Position numbers and translations under genes: made by a program. Positions 11,505 through 23,840 of a stretch of DNA of 64,000 nt are shown here, piece by piece. Location of the stretch: NCBI GenBank assembly GCA_028583685.1, contig JAMXIF010001194.1:3690065-3754064 (forward strand). Reading direction: 5' to 3'. Position 1 is the stretch's first letter. Each line of letters opens with the position of its first letter. This DNA is from Petaurus breviceps papuanus (taxonomy: Eukaryota > Chordata > Mammalia > Diprotodontia > Petauridae). The notes under the pieces are model-generated. The model had not been told where the DNA came from and ran no database searches. It saw nothing but the letters and a program-made list of their open reading frames with translations.

Positions 11505-12117
11505 TAAAAATTATTTATTTATAGCATTCATTTAAAAATTTTTTTGAGTTCTGAATTCTCTTCCATCCTCCCAACCATTTGAAAAGGCAAGAAATGTGAT
11601 ATCAATTACATATGGGAAATCATGTAAAAAATTTCTATATTAGCTATGTTGCAAAAAAAAAAAAGGCAAGAAAAATAAAGCGAAAAAATTATGTTTCCAT
11701 TTGCATTTAGACTCCATCAGTTCTTTTTTTGTTCCATCAGTTTTTTTTTTCTTCCATCAGTTCTTTCTCTGGAAGTGGATAGCATTTTTCATCATAAGCC
11801 CTTTGGAATTGTCTTGGATCATTGTGTTGCTCAGAATAGCTAAGTCATCATAAAACCACATAAATCATTAGCTAGATTTCTATATATCACCAATAAAAAC
11901 CTGGAAGAAGAGACAGTAAGAGACAGCCCATTTAAAATAACCATAGACAGCATAAAATACCTGGGAGTATACCTGCCAAGACAATCCCAGAAACTACATG
12001 AATATAATCATAAAACATTATTTATACAAATAAGATCACATTTAAATAACTGGAGAAATATTAATTGTTCATGGGTGGGCAAAGCCAATATAATAAAAAT
12101 GACAATTCATGTCAAAT
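11505..12117. mobile_element. 5'-inverted LINE-1 insertion
   Basis: 11505-11850 is an L1 3' end in minus orientation (3' UTR toward the left). At about 11851 the orientation flips: 11851-12117 is L1 ORF2 read on the plus strand (PFKITIDSIKYLGVYLPRQS). Opposite halves meeting at one point are typical of twin-priming inversion. Outer target duplications were not resolved. Confidence 0.6.
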
Positions 12118-12176
12118 GCAAGATTATTGTATATTGTGTGTCTAATCAGTTCCACTGATCCACCTTTCTATTTCTT

Positions 12177-12343
12177 TCTTTTTTGTTGTTTTTTTGGAAA
12201 GGGGAAGGCAGGGCAATTGGGGTTAAGTGACTTGCCCAAGGTCATATAGCTAGTAAGTGTTAAGTGTTTGAGGCTGGATTTGAACTCAGGTCCTTCTGAC
12301 TCCAGGGCTGATGCTCTATTCACTCTGCCACCTAGCTGCCCCT
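12177..12343 (-). repeat. WSINE1-like SINE with 15-bp target-site duplication
   Basis: Antisense SINE inside L1 ORF2. A perfect 15-bp repeat (acctttctatttctt) lies at 12162-12176 and 12344-12358. Confidence 0.92.
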
Positions 12344-13525
12344 ACCTTTCTATTTCTTAACCAGTAGCAGATAGTTTTGATAATTACCACCTTATAATAC
12401 AGTTTAAAATCTGGTACTGCTAAACTTCCTTCCTTTACATTTTTTTTCATTAATTTCTTTGATATTCTTGACCTTTTATTCTTCCAAATTAATTTTGTTA
12501 TGATTTTTTCTAGTTTAATGAAATAATTTTTTGGCAATTTAATTGGGGATGGCATTGAATAAGTATATTAGAGTCATTTTTCATTGCTTTCCTTGGTATT
12601 CTTGACTTTTTATTCTTCCAAATGAGTTTTGTTATTGTTTTCTACCTCTTTAAAAAGAATGTTTTCATAGTTTGATTGGTAAGACACAAAGGAGCAAATT
12701 AATTTAGTAGAATTGTCCTTGTTATCATATTGGCTAGGCTTATACATGAGCAATTAATGTTTCTACAGTTGTTTAGATCTGTCTTTATTTGTGTAAAAAG
12801 TGTTTTGTAATTGTGCTCATACAGTTTCTTGGTTTGTCTTGGCATGTATACTTCTAAGTATTTTAGATTATATTATTTTGAATGGAATTTATCTTTCTCT
12901 TTCTGCCAGACTATGTTGGTTATGTGTAGAAATACTGATGATTTATGTGGATTTATTTTATTTCCTGCAACTTTGCTAAAGTTGTTAATTATTTCAGCTA
13001 TTTTTTTAGTTGATTCTCTAAGACTCTCTATACTTTCATATCATCTGCAAAGAGTGAAAGTTTTGTTTTCTCATTGCCTATTCTAATTCTTTCCATTTCT
13101 TTTTTTTCTTTTATTGTTATAGCTAGCATTTCTGGTACAATACTGAATGACAGTGGTGATTATAGGCATCCTTGCATCACTCCTGATCTTACTGGAAAGA
13201 TTCTAGCTTATTCTCATTATAGATAATGCTTGCTGATGGTTTTAGGTAGATAGTACTTATTATTTTAAGGAAAGTTCCATTTATTCCTATATTTTTAACA
13301 GGAATGGGTGTTGTATTTTGTCAAAAGTTTTTCTGCATCTATTGAAATAAAAAGCATATGATTTTTGTTGTTTTTGTTTTTTATATAATCAGCTGTGCTG
13401 ATAATTTTTCTAATATTGAGCCAGCCCTACATTCCTGGCATAAGTCCTACCTGATAATAGTTTGTTATCTTTGTGATATTTTGCTATAATCTCCTTGCTA
13501 GTATTTTATTAAAAATTAATGTATC

Positions 13526-13820
13526 GGGGTGGCCAGGTAGTGCAGAGAGTAAGAGCACCGGCTCCAGTGTTGGGATGACCTGGGGATCAAATCTGGGCTT
13601 AGACACTTAGCACCCACCCAGAAACGCCTGGCCGTGTAACCTTGAGCAAGTTACTTAACCCCAATTGCTTAGGGGCGGCCAGGTGGCTCAGCAAGTAAGA
13701 GCACCGGCTCCAGTGTCGGGATGACCTGTGGATCAAATCCGGGCTGATACTTAGCACCACACCCAGAAATAACTGGCTGTGTAACCTTGAGCAAGTCACT
13801 TAACCCCGATTGCTTTAAAA
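13526..13820 (+). repeat. Dimeric tRNA-derived SINE with 15-bp target-site duplication
   Basis: Two related but distinct monomers in tandem: the left (13526-13671) carries cacccacccagaaacgcctg, the right (13672-13820) carries cacacccagaaataactggc. Each has a tRNA-like head (ggccaggt, agtaagagcaccggctccag) and the core taaccttgagcaagt. A perfect 15-bp repeat (aaaaattaatgtatc) at 13511-13525 and 13821-13835 flanks the pair, so it inserted as one unit. The same pair in the same order occurs at 30861-31154. Confidence 0.9.
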
Positions 13821-16314
13821 AAAAATTAATGTATCCATATTCATTCAGGGAAATAGTTCCATAGTTTTCTTTTTCTGGTTTAGATATCAGAATCATATTT
13901 ATATAGTAAAAGGGGTTTGGTAGGTCTCTTTTGCCTGTTTTTCCAAATAGTTTCTATAGTATTGGAAATAATTGGTCTTTACATGCTTGGCAGAATTCAC
14001 TTGTGAATCCATGTGGCCCTGAGGATTATTTCCTAGGGAGCTCGCTTGTGGATTGTTCAATTTCTTTTTCTAAGATAGGGTTATTTAAATATTCTATTTC
14101 CTTTAATTAGAGCAATTTGCATTTTTCTAAATATTCAACCATTTTGCTTAGATTATCAGATTTATTGGCATATAATTGGACAAAATTGTTCCCAGTTACT
14201 GCTTTAATTTCATCTTCATTGGTGGTTTATTCACCTCATTCATTTCTGATACCTGTAATTTCCTTTTATTCTTTCTTTTTAATCAAACTAACCAATGACT
14301 TATCTACTTTTTTTTCATAATACCAGCTCCCAGTTTTATATTTTACTTTCAATTTTACTTTTTGTTTTCAATTTTATTAATCTCTCCTTTGATATTTCAG
14401 GATTTCCAATTTGATGTTTAATTGGAGATTTTAAATTTGTTCTTTTGCTTGTTTTTTTAATTGCATGCCTAATTCATTGTTTGCTTTTTGCTTATTTTAT
14501 TGATATAAGCATTAAGAGATACAAAGAGATACAACTTTCCACCCTACTGCTTTGTCTGTATTCAACAAATTTTGATAGGTTGTCTCATTGTTGTCATTCT
14601 CTTTATTGAAATTATTTATTGTTTCTGTGATTTGTCCTTTGACTTTTCATTAGGATTAGATAATTTAGTTTCCAGATAATTTTTAATCTGTGCTTTCATA
14701 GCCCTTTATTAAATATGATTTTCATTGTATTATGGTATGAAAAGGATATATTTAATAGTTATGCATTTCTGCATTTGTTTGTGAGGTTTTTATGCCCTAA
14801 TTAATACATGGTCAGTTTTTCTGAAGGTGCTGTGTACAGCTGAGAAAAAGTATATTCCTTTCTATTTCCATTCAGTTTTCTCCAGAGTTCTGTCTAACTT
14901 TTAAAAAATTACATTAATCTCCTTAAATTATTTTTAAAATTTATTTTATGACTAGATTTATCTAGTTCTGAGAAGGGAAAGTTGAGGTTCCCCACTGGTA
15001 TAGTTTTACTGTCTGTTTCCTCCTATAACTCATTTAACTTTTCCTTTAAGAATTTGGATGCTCTGCCATTTGGTACATGTATATTTAATGCTGATATTAC
15101 TTCATTGTCTATGGTACTTTTTAGCAAAATGTAGTTTTCCTGATTATCTCTTTTTGTTAGGTTTATTTTTGTTTTTACTTACTTTTTACTGAGATTGTGT
15201 TTTCTACCCCTGCCTTTTTTACATCAACTGAAGCATAATAGATTCTGCTCCAGCCCCTTTTCTCTGTGGGTCTATGTGTTTTTATAGTGTGTTTCTTGTA
15301 AATGACATGTTTTTGGATTCTGGTTTCTAATCCATTCTGTCATCTGCTTCTGTTTTATGGATGAGCTCATCCTATTCACATTCATAGTTATGATTACTAA
15401 CTGCGTGTTTCCTTCTAGCCTATTTTTTCCCTGTTTATCCTTCTCTCTTTTTACCCTGTCACTCCTTAAAAGTCTGTTTTTTTCTTCTGATCACCACCCC
15501 CCTTAATCTGCTCTCCCTTCTGTCACCCCACCCCACTATCCCCCAATCCTCTTGTCATCTCATGCTTCCCTGTTGGGTAAGATAGATTTCTATATTTGAC
15601 TAGTGGATGTGTTATTCCCTCTTTGAACTAAATTAGATGTGAGTGAGGTTCAAGCATTTCCTGCCACCTCACCTAATTTTTCCCTCCATTGTAAAAGCTC
15701 TTCCTTGCATACCTCTTTTATGTGAGATAATTTCCCCCATTCTAACTCTCCCTTCCTGTTTCTTCTAGTGCATCCCTCTTTCTCATTCCTTAAATTTTTT
15801 TGAGATCATCCCATCATACTGCCCTAATAATGATAACATCTTAGGAGTTGTAAGTATCATTTTCCAATATAGAAATATAAGCAGTTTAACCTTATTGAGT
15901 CCCTGATGATTTCTCTTTCCTCTTTACCTTTTTATGATTCTATTGAGTTTTGTATTTGAAAGTCAAGTTTTCTATTCAGCTCTGGTCCTTTCATTAGGAA
16001 TGCTTGAAAGTCCTCCATTTCATTAAATATCCATTTTCCCCTGAAGGAATGTACTCAGTTTTGCTGGATAGGTTATTCTTGGTTTTAATCCTCTCTCCTT
16101 TGCCTTCTGGAATATTGTATTCCAAGACTTCTGCTCCTTTAATGGTAGAAGTCACTAACTCTTATATAATCCTGACTATGGCTGTACAATATTTGAATTG
16201 TTTCTTTCTGACTGCTTGAAATATTTTCTCATTGACCTGGGAACTCTGGAATCCGGTTATAATATTCCTGGGAGTTTTCATTTTGGGATATCTTTCAGGA
16301 GGTGACACAATCGA

Positions 16315-16715
16315 GCCAAACTGACCTTCTCTCTTTTCCTTATTCTTAATATTACATTTCCAGGCTCCATCCTTTGCACTGGCTGTCCTCTATGCCTGGA
16401 AAACACTCCCTGCTTGCCTCCCTCTCTTGCTTTAATATGCAGCTCAGTCATCTTCTACATGAAACCTTTCCTGATGTTAGCTACTAGCATTTTCCTGCCC
16501 AAATGTCCTTGTACTTAAGTATCTTCCATGTACAGTTATATACACTCTCACACAGGTATATGTCTCTCTATGTGTAAATACACATATATAGATTTACTTG
16601 ATATTTACATAGAGATTGTTTCATTCTTTGTACTTGTATCTCTAGCACTGGTACATAGTAGGCACTTAACAAATACTTGGTTGATTGCTTGTTTGACTCA
16701 ACACATTTGTGATGT
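16315..16715 (+). repeat. LINE L2 3' end
   Basis: Sense L2 3' region: gcactggctgtcctctatgc, gtacatagtaggcacttaac and the terminal aatacttggttgattg. Confidence 0.65.
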
Positions 16716-16849
16716 GGTGGTTTCAAACCATCACATTTCTCTTTTAATTCCCTGTAATATCTCTTCTGCCCACTCAGCAGAGAACTAACTTCATGTCATA
16801 CTTTGTTAACTATGAGGCCTCTTATTTAAAGCAGAGGCCATTTTCTGTG

Positions 16850-17205
16850 AACTTCTTTCCTCCTTTCCTTTTCTCTTCTGTGTTTCAAAAATTCCTCTGC
16901 ATCCTTCCCCACTTTCTGCTTTGTTCTAGTCTTTGAGAAAGATGTAGACTTCACTTTAATAAGAACAACTCCTTTTGCTTGTACCCTTGATGTCATCTTT
17001 TTTGGTATCTTGTACCACTCTTTTGTCTTCAGTCTTTCCCACTTTCTAGGAAGAACATCCTGATCTTTCCCATCCTAAAAGTCTCCATTTGACCAGTTAT
17101 CCCCTCAAACTAATCTGTCTGTTTTATCTATCTTTCTTTCTGTCATTATGTATATAATATTTATGCTTTGTAAACCTTAAGTGCTACATAAATGTGAGTC
17201 TTTTA
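16850..17205 (+). repeat. LINE L2-like fragment
   Basis: C/T-rich sequence with an L2-like phrase order, ending at gctacataaatgtgagtc. Diverged; the family call is tentative. Confidence 0.4.
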
Positions 17206-17289
17206 TTCTTGTTATTCTTTACTGTGCCTACACCACTCTGCCATTAGAGGTTCTAAAGATAACCGAAAGTATAGGCTTAGTTTTTCTGA

Positions 17290-17615
17290 GGCCTAACTAA
17301 TTCTATTCAACAAAAAATTGAGTAGCTATTATACATGAGATAACTGTGTTCAGTTCTGGAGATATAAAGACAAAAAATGAAAGCTTGTTTGCCTTCAAGT
17401 AGCTTACTTTCTGCAGGGAAAGGCAACATGTACACATTTAAATATATGAAAAGTAATTTTGAGGAAGAAGTCCAGCAGCTGGTAGAGATCAGGAAAGGCT
17501 TTATATAAGAAGTAGCTATGTTCAAGGTGCAGTATCAGATGCTAGGACTACAAAGATTAAAAAAAAAAAGAAGATAGTCCCTTCCCCCAAGGAGTTTTAT
17601 AGTCATACTTTTCTA
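17290..17615 (-). repeat. LINE L2 3' end, antisense
   Basis: Begins with the reverse complement of the L2 terminus (attcaacaaaaaattgagta) and continues through gttcagttctggagatataa and caagtagcttactttctgca. Confidence 0.55.
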
Positions 17616-18834
17616 TTTTATAGATTTTTCTATAAGATTAGTTATATGTACATATGTTGATACAACACATTCATTTCAGGAAATACAAAACTTCCCCACA
17701 AATTACATTCTCTGAAATAGTTTAACAAAATTGCCTAAAAGAGCAATTGCATCTGATAATAGATGTCACTTTTTACTTTTGTTATTTTGTTTTATTTGTT
17801 CATATGTTTATTTGTTTTATTTGAAAGATCTATGTTTCACAGATTTTAAACTAATTCTATCTAAAGATTTCTAAAAATAAGATGTATAAGAAGAAGACAA
17901 AATAGACTTAAAATTAGAATGTCAATATAGCTATACAATAATTTATTGAAGCTACTGATCACTGAAGTATACATGTGGATTTAGTCTCTGTTCATATTGC
18001 ATTCTTTGGGAAATAGCTCTAGTGGAATAAGAAATAAATAAGGAATTAAATGGAAGTAATTGAAAATAATTGTAGGTCTGATTGTAAATGTTTAAACTTA
18101 AACTTTTTTTAGTAGATTTGAGGGGCACAATAGTCATATCCAAAGGAGATAATTAATGAAGCAGGTACCTTTTTTCCTCCTTTGATAGAAATAGAATAGA
18201 TTGTTTTGGAGAAAGAATAGATTTTGAGTTTGTAGCTCTGTCATCCTTCTTTAATGTTACATCTCTAAGTGAGACAGACATGTTGATATGTTTGAGAATA
18301 CTTTTAACCTCTATCTTGACATTTATGCAGTCATAAACCATAAAAGAGACAGCTGCTTGTAAGTCATTGAAATGGTCTCCTTTTATTTCCTTAGTCCTTG
18401 TTCCTCAAAATTGCTCCCTTAAACTCCATGTCTAACTTGTAGATGACTTGGGGGCCAAAATCCTTTTCTGCTTTTCCACTCATCCGACCTCAACTTGAAC
18501 CTCTGTTTCTATATGTGAACAAATAGTTTGATCATTGCCTAATAATCTTGCTCCATAGCTGCTAGAAAACATTACATATCTAAGTGTTTCATTACCACAT
18601 TGTTTTGCATAGAGCTTCATAATGCTTCATGTGAAGTAATAATATAGTTAGTTACAGGCTTAGGCAATACAGTAATTACTGATTAAAAATATAATTATAG
18701 CATTATAGAACACAGTTACAGAGACTATATTACTGTATTGAAACTTGGCTAGAGTTTTATAGGAAGAAGAAAGCAATTAGCACAGTGCATTGCACAGATA
18801 CTTAATAAATAGCCTCCTTTCTTCTCTACGTCTC
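17616..18834. other. Intron, no recognisable element
   Basis: AT-rich. No repeat or gene recognised with confidence, apart from a short L2/MIR-like string near 18780-18825 (acagatacttaataaatagc). Confidence 0.4.
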
Positions 18835-19620
18835 AGAACTCTGATGCTATCACCAGTCTCTTCCCTTTTATTCTAATCTCTGATGAAGTGGTAACCCTTC
18901 TTGCCAAGGCCAGCTACCCTATGTAGTACCCTCAATCTTATTCTCTCCTTTTTTCTCTGATGAATTACTTTTGCTATCAGATGTGCACTCTTCCTAGTCT
19001 TTTATCTCTTCCTTTCTACTGGCTTCTTCCCTGCTGCTTACAAACATGTCTAGTTCTCTCTTGTACTTAAAACCTTCACTTATCCATCCATAATTTCCCC
19101 TTAAGCTGATATTCTAAATCTGTCTTCCTCTTCAAGGCCAAACTCCCTGAAAAAAGCTGTCAGTTTTAATTTCTTTCACTTCTCTCACTGCCTTCCCTTC
19201 TCTTCTCACTTCTCAACCCTTTGCAGTTTGGCTTCTGACCTCACCGCTTGATTAAAACAGCTTCCTCCAAAGTTAACAATGATTTTTTTTTTAATAAAGC
19301 AATTGGGGTTAAGTAACTTGCTGAAGGTTACATGGCCAGGTGTTTCTGGGTGGGTGCTAAGTGTCTGAGCCCGGGATTTGATCTCCAGGTCTTCTCAACA
19401 CTGGAGCCGGTGCTCTTGCTCGCTGTGTTACCTGGCCGCCCCTAACAATGATTTTTTAATTGTCAGATCTTGTGGTCTCTCAGTCAACATCCTTCTTTGA
19501 CATCTCTGTAGCATTTGACAGTGTTGACCACTCTGCCCTTCCTAGATATTCTTTCCTCTCTGGGTTTTTGTGATGCTTTTCTCTTTCCATTCTCTTTCTA
19601 CATGTCTAACTATTGATTCT
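18835..19620 (+). repeat. LINE L2, reverse-transcriptase region
   Basis: Sense L2: caaactccctgaaaaaagct, gtttggcttctgacctcacc, and after the SINE agcatttgacagtgttgacc, which decodes to the FDSVDH reverse-transcriptase motif region. Interrupted by a SINE at 19289-19442. Confidence 0.65.
19289..19442 (-). repeat. SINE, left-monomer type of the dimeric family
   Basis: Antisense. The diagnostic ccaggtgtttctgggtgggt matches the left monomer of the dimer at 13526. A 15-bp repeat (taacaatgatttttt) at 19274-19288 and 19443-19457 flanks it. Confidence 0.88.
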
Positions 19621-19682
19621 CATTCTTTTTTTTTTTTTTTGCTGGATCATGATCCGTATTCCGCTTCTTAAAAGTGTATATA

Positions 19683-19850
19683 GGGGCAGGTAGGTGGTAC
19701 AGTGAATAGAGCACCAGCCCTGGAGTCAGGAGGACCTGGGTTCAAATCCAGCCTTAGACACTTGACACTTAAGTAGCTTTAGTGACCTTCGGCAAGTCAC
19801 TTAACCCAAGCCACTTAACAAATTACCTTGCCTTCCCCCCTCCAAAAAAA
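19683..19850 (+). repeat. WSINE1-like SINE
   Basis: Sense copy with head ggggcaggtaggtggtacag, core, C/T-rich linker and A-rich tail. A short duplication (aaaagtgtat) brackets it at about 19670-19679 and 19851-19860. Confidence 0.88.
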
Positions 19851-19855
19851 AAAAG

Positions 19856-20345
19856 TGTATGTACTTAATGCACAATAATACATACCAGGCTCTTCATCCA
19901 CTCCCCAATTGTTGGGCACCACTTTATTTCCAGTTCTTTGCTAACACAAGCAGGGCTATTAATATTTTGGTATATATGGGCCTTTATTTCTGTCTTGACT
20001 TCCTTCTATATGATCTCATATTTGTTTACTCCCTCGATTAGAATATGAGCTCTTTGAAAGCAAGGACTGTGTTACTTTTCTATTTGTATACCCAGTTCTT
20101 AATGTAATGCTTATCACATAGTAAGGACTTGATAAATACTTTTTCATTAATTCATTAAGATATATGCCCAGTAGTGGGACTTCTGGGTGAAAGGGGATGG
20201 ACATGACAAGTTGTCACTGTTTTTGCATAATTCCCAAATGAAATCCAGAACATTCAGACCATTTTCCGCCAACAATGCACCAATATACTTGTTTTCCCAT
20301 AGCCCCTCTGACATTTTTTGTTAACTGCCAATTTTAATATGTGCT
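19856..20345 (-). repeat. LINE-1 ORF2 C-terminal fragment, split
   Basis: 19856-19990 (ccactccccaattgttgggc) and 20150-20345 (gtagtgggacttctgggtga) match the antisense L1 ORF2 C-terminus seen elsewhere in the window. The piece between, 19995-20158, reads as an L2 3' end in sense (agaatatgagctctttgaaa, atcacatagtaaggacttga). Confidence 0.55.
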
Positions 20346-20350
20346 GGATA

Positions 20351-20553
20351 CAGAGGTGAGGAACCTGTGACCTACAGGCCACATGTGGCCTTCTAGGTCC
20401 TTGGGTGCAGCCTTTTGACTGAATCCCAGTTTTACAGAACAAATCCTTTTATTAAGAGGATTTTTTTCTGTGAAGTTTGGATTCAGTCAAAGGACTGCCA
20501 TGGAGGATCTAGAGGGCCACATGTGACCTTGAAGCCACAGGTTCCTTACTTCT
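20351..20553. mobile_element. hAT-like fold-back MITE
   Basis: A 203-bp imperfect palindrome: the left arm starts cagaggtgaggaacctgtg, the right arm ends with its inverse. Both arms also carry ggccacatgtgg- and ggattcagtcaaaggact-type inverted strings. Termini fit the hAT pattern CAGRGGTG. An 8-bp imperfect duplication (gctggata / gctggcta, 7 of 8 identical) flanks it at 20343-20350 and 20554-20561. Non-autonomous, no transposase. Confidence 0.75.
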
Positions 20554-20561
20554 GCTGGCTA

Positions 20562-21238
20562 GACTCTTGCTCCCCATTCCTGATCCTTTTACTTAAAGCT
20601 AGGTGTCCTGTCACTGGCCTGACTGTATCATAATCCCCTTTTCCCCCCAGAATGCAGACATCCTCCTTTCTCAAAGCTTTCTCCATATATTTTTCTCCTG
20701 TATTCCACCTTTCAGAGATGGCCCTCAACCCCCAGGTTTTTCCCTTTTGCCATGTCTTCCAAGCTGAGAATTTTGAGTCCCTAGGAGGGTGTTCACCAGA
20801 GAGTTATTTGTAGCAAACTTGGAAAGAAATGGGTACTGGGATCAGCAGGAATGTGGACCAGATTAAAGGGTGGGAATGGAGTTTCATTTCTGTGTCCTGA
20901 ACATAGCTTGGTATTAGTTCAGGTTTAAGAGTCTTCCTTTTTGTCCTTTATTTCATCTAGGTCTGTCCATATGTCTCTGGTATCATGAGGCTCACTATTT
21001 TCTCATTAGGTCAGACTAATGATTTCCAGCCCTTAGATTAAATGAAAGCAATACCCACCCTACTACACTCTAGTCTAACTGCCTTTTCATCATATGCAGT
21101 GACTTGGAGGTCTTGTTTCTTCTGAGGGCAAGGAACATTTTGACATCTCCTTCCCAGAATCCCTACATCCTTTCAACTCCTCCACCCCCAGAGCAGCTTC
21201 TCGTGGAACACCATGACTACAACACTTGGTATTCACCC
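20562..21238. other. Intron, no recognisable element
   Basis: Unique-looking sequence of average composition. No repeat or coding exon recognised. Confidence 0.45.
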
Positions 21239-21251
21239 TGAAACCTAACTT

Positions 21252-21406
21252 CTTTTTTTTGAGGGGTGAAGGCAGGGCAGTTAGGGTTAAGTGACTTGCC
21301 CAAGGTCACACAGCTAGTAAGTGTTAAGTGTCTGCGGCCAGATTTGAACTTAGGTACTCCTGACTCCAGGACCGGTGCTCTGTTCACTGTGCCACCTAGC
21401 CACCCT
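21252..21406 (-). repeat. WSINE1-like SINE with target-site duplication
   Basis: Antisense copy flanked by a perfect 13-bp repeat (tgaaacctaactt) at 21239-21251 and 21407-21419. Confidence 0.92.
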
Positions 21407-21439
21407 TGAAACCTAACTTTCATCTTCATGTTTTACATC

Positions 21440-21970
21440 CCCAATCCTAGAATCTCAGAACTGGGTGGGTACTCTGACATTCATCTTGTCAAGTCTATAC
21501 CCAAACAGGAATCTCCTCTACAAAATCCCTGACAAGTGATCACACAATTGCTACTTGAAGACCACCAGTGATAAGGAACTTTCTATCACCTGAGGCAGGT
21601 CCTTCCACTTTTGGACAAATCTAATTGCTAAGAAATTTTTCCTTACATCAAGTTTAAATCCTAGTTCTGCCCTTTAGGGCCCAAGCAAAAGAAATCTAAT
21701 TATTTTTTTTCACAGCTATCAACTCTTCCCAGGCCTAAGTCTTCTCTTATCCAGTTTAAAACATTTCTAGTTCCTTTAACACCTGTTCTTCTGTGGAACT
21801 ATCTCTAGTGCTCACACTGTGCTGGTTGTCCTGTGGACATACAGCAGTTTTTCAAGTTCTTCCTAAAATATTAGAAACCCCATACTGAACACAGTACTCC
21901 ATGTGTAGTCTGACCTGGGCAGATTACATTGATCACCTCCTTGTTCTGAACACAATTCATCTTCTGCCAT
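21440..21970 (-). repeat. CR1/L3 LINE 3' region
   Basis: Antisense of the CR1/L3 terminus: cctagaatctcagaactggg, accaccagtgataaggaact, cacttttggacaaatctaat, actgaacacagtactccatg. This order is typical of ancient CR1/L3 in mammals. Diverged. Confidence 0.65.
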
Positions 21971-22121
21971 CCCACTGTTCTGACAGAAGGAAGAGCTTCA
22001 CTCAGGACTGTTAGGGAGCCCCACCAAATTATCTCTTCAAAAGTTTAAAAAAAAAGGTTAAAAATTATTTTTACATGTAATTAGGGAAAAAATAAAGTAG
22101 TAAGTAAATTTTTTTTTAAAT

Positions 22122-22492
22122 GTATGTACTCCAAAACTCAGTCATGGCCTTTTTACCCTTTTCTTGATAAAATCTGTCTTGGTAAGTTCATCAACTTGCA
22201 TGGGCACAATTATTGTTTATGCAGATGTCTCAGATCTGCACATCTTGCCTTAATCTATTTCCTGAGTTCTAGTCCTACAACACTAGCTGCCTGTGTACAT
22301 TTCCAGTTGGATGTCGTAGAGATATCTCAAACTCAACATGTCCAAAAACAGAACCCATTATCTTTTAACCCACCTTTCTTCAGAACTTTGCTGTTTTTGC
22401 TGAGTTTATTTTCTTTCCCTGGTTCTAAACCTAGGAGTTCCATGCTCCTCATTGCATATATCCCGTCACTTGTCAAGCCTTGTTGATTCTAT
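22122..22492 (+). repeat. LINE L2 fragment
   Basis: Sense L2: gatatctcaaactcaacatg, gttccatgctcctcattgca. The 120-codon open frame here is L2-derived. Confidence 0.6.
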
Positions 22493-22494
22493 CT

Positions 22495-23840
22495 CCACAA
22501 AGATGGTAGAATAGGAGGAAGGAATGCAGTCTAGTTTTCTTCCACAACTGTTCCAGCAAAGACCAAATGAGACTACCAGACTAAGTAGTGATTGGAAAAA
22601 CCAAGGACAAACCAGAGTGAATCATTTTTCCAGCCCAGGTCCACCTATGGAGACACCTAGAGGCCCTTTGGCTGCTGTGGAGGGTATTCAGCCAAGAATT
22701 CTCGTGTAGTGCCTTCATGCCCTGGGACTGGGCTGGGACTTGGGCTGTTTACCAGAATAAGAAATGAGGTTTTGTATCCAGGGAGACAAAATGTTAGTCT
22801 CTGTACTGTGCAAAGAGCAGTAATAGAAGCCAGCCATCAGCTATGTTCTCTGACCTTGGAGCTAGGTTACAGATCTACCATGGACTAAGAAAGCAAGGCT
22901 GTGTACTTGGGAAGGAATGGGAATTGAAGCAATTTGGAGCAGAGTGGCTCTGGTCCTGGATTGGGGCTATAGATTCTGTGCTGAGTCCTGCAACTAAATC
23001 ATCTGGGTAAAAAGCTCAGGCCAAGAGTGAGCCTGCAGCTCTGTTTTTTTGACCCTACAGGTACCTTCCAGCTAGCTAACAGGGGCTAGGGCCAATAGGA
23101 GTCTAATGGATCTCCAGCTAGGGACAAAATTAGAGTTGTGTTGCCTAGATTCAAACCAAGATTAGGAGCTTGCAAAGTGATCAGACTTTGCAAGTCTGGG
23201 TACTTGCAAATCAGGGTATGCTGAAAATGTGCAACTCCGTGTTCTAAGCCTGAAATCTTTGAAGAACCCAGCAGGAGAAAACAACAGCAGGACTCCAGAG
23301 AATGTAGACATGGACAAAAAGAGAGCCCCAGTATTCCCTCAAGAAGTATGCAGAACTTGGCCATAACATAAAGTACCATTTTGGGAAGTAAGGTGAAAGG
23401 AATGATTGAATAATAGCAACAACAAAGCACTTATGATAAAGAGTTGTTATGGAGCTAGGGACTCCCAAGACACAACCCTAGAAGAAGAGAACAACTTGAG
23501 AGAATATATAGACAAAACCTCAAAGAAAAACATATCTTGACTATCAGCTAGAATTCCTACAAGAAATGAAACAAGAGTTTAAAAATCATTATAAATATGA
23601 GAGCTCTTGAGGAAAGAATTGGAAAAGAAGTGAGTTCCAGAGGAAATCCAGAGCTTCCAGGTTATAAAAATATTGCAAGCATATATACAGAAAGAATTCC
23701 AAATACACAGGTCAAATCACAGTCACAATCACACAAGATATGGCAATTGCCACTTTAAAGAAGAGGAAAGTTTGGAATATAGTATCTCAAAAAGCAAAAT
23801 ATAGTACTGGATTGTTTGGAGCAAGTTTTTAGCAGATTCT
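22495..23840 (+). mobile_element. LINE-1 5' UTR and ORF1 start, sense orientation
   Basis: Starts with caaagatggtagaataggag, like other L1 5' ends here, followed by a GC-richer leader and a degraded ORF1 N-terminal region near 23560-23650 (QEMKQEFKNHYKYES). One of the few L1 pieces in the same direction as the host gene. Confidence 0.5.

Larger units (their letters stand above)
12118..16312 (-). mobile_element. LINE-1, degraded, ORF2 to ORF1 C-terminus
   Basis: Minus strand, from right to left: ORF1 C-terminal region (16312-15960), a spacer of about 0.5 kb (to about 15420), then ORF2 endonuclease and reverse-transcriptase regions to the ORF2 C-terminal third at 12316-12555 (LEKIITKLIWKNKRSRISKK, VPDFKLYYKVVIIKTICYWL). 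Heavily decayed. Interrupted by a SINE at 12177-12343 and a dimeric SINE at 13526-13820. The long ORF1-ORF2 spacer differs from human L1. Confidence 0.7.

Noticed and set aside
11060-11524. 154-codon open frame as a novel protein
   Set aside because: The nucleotide sequence follows the L2 ORF2 3' region; it is a decayed LINE.
13526-13820. Tandem repeat pair as a CRISPR-like or regulatory array
   Set aside because: Two tRNA-headed SINE monomers with one target duplication; no spacers, and the context is a vertebrate intron.
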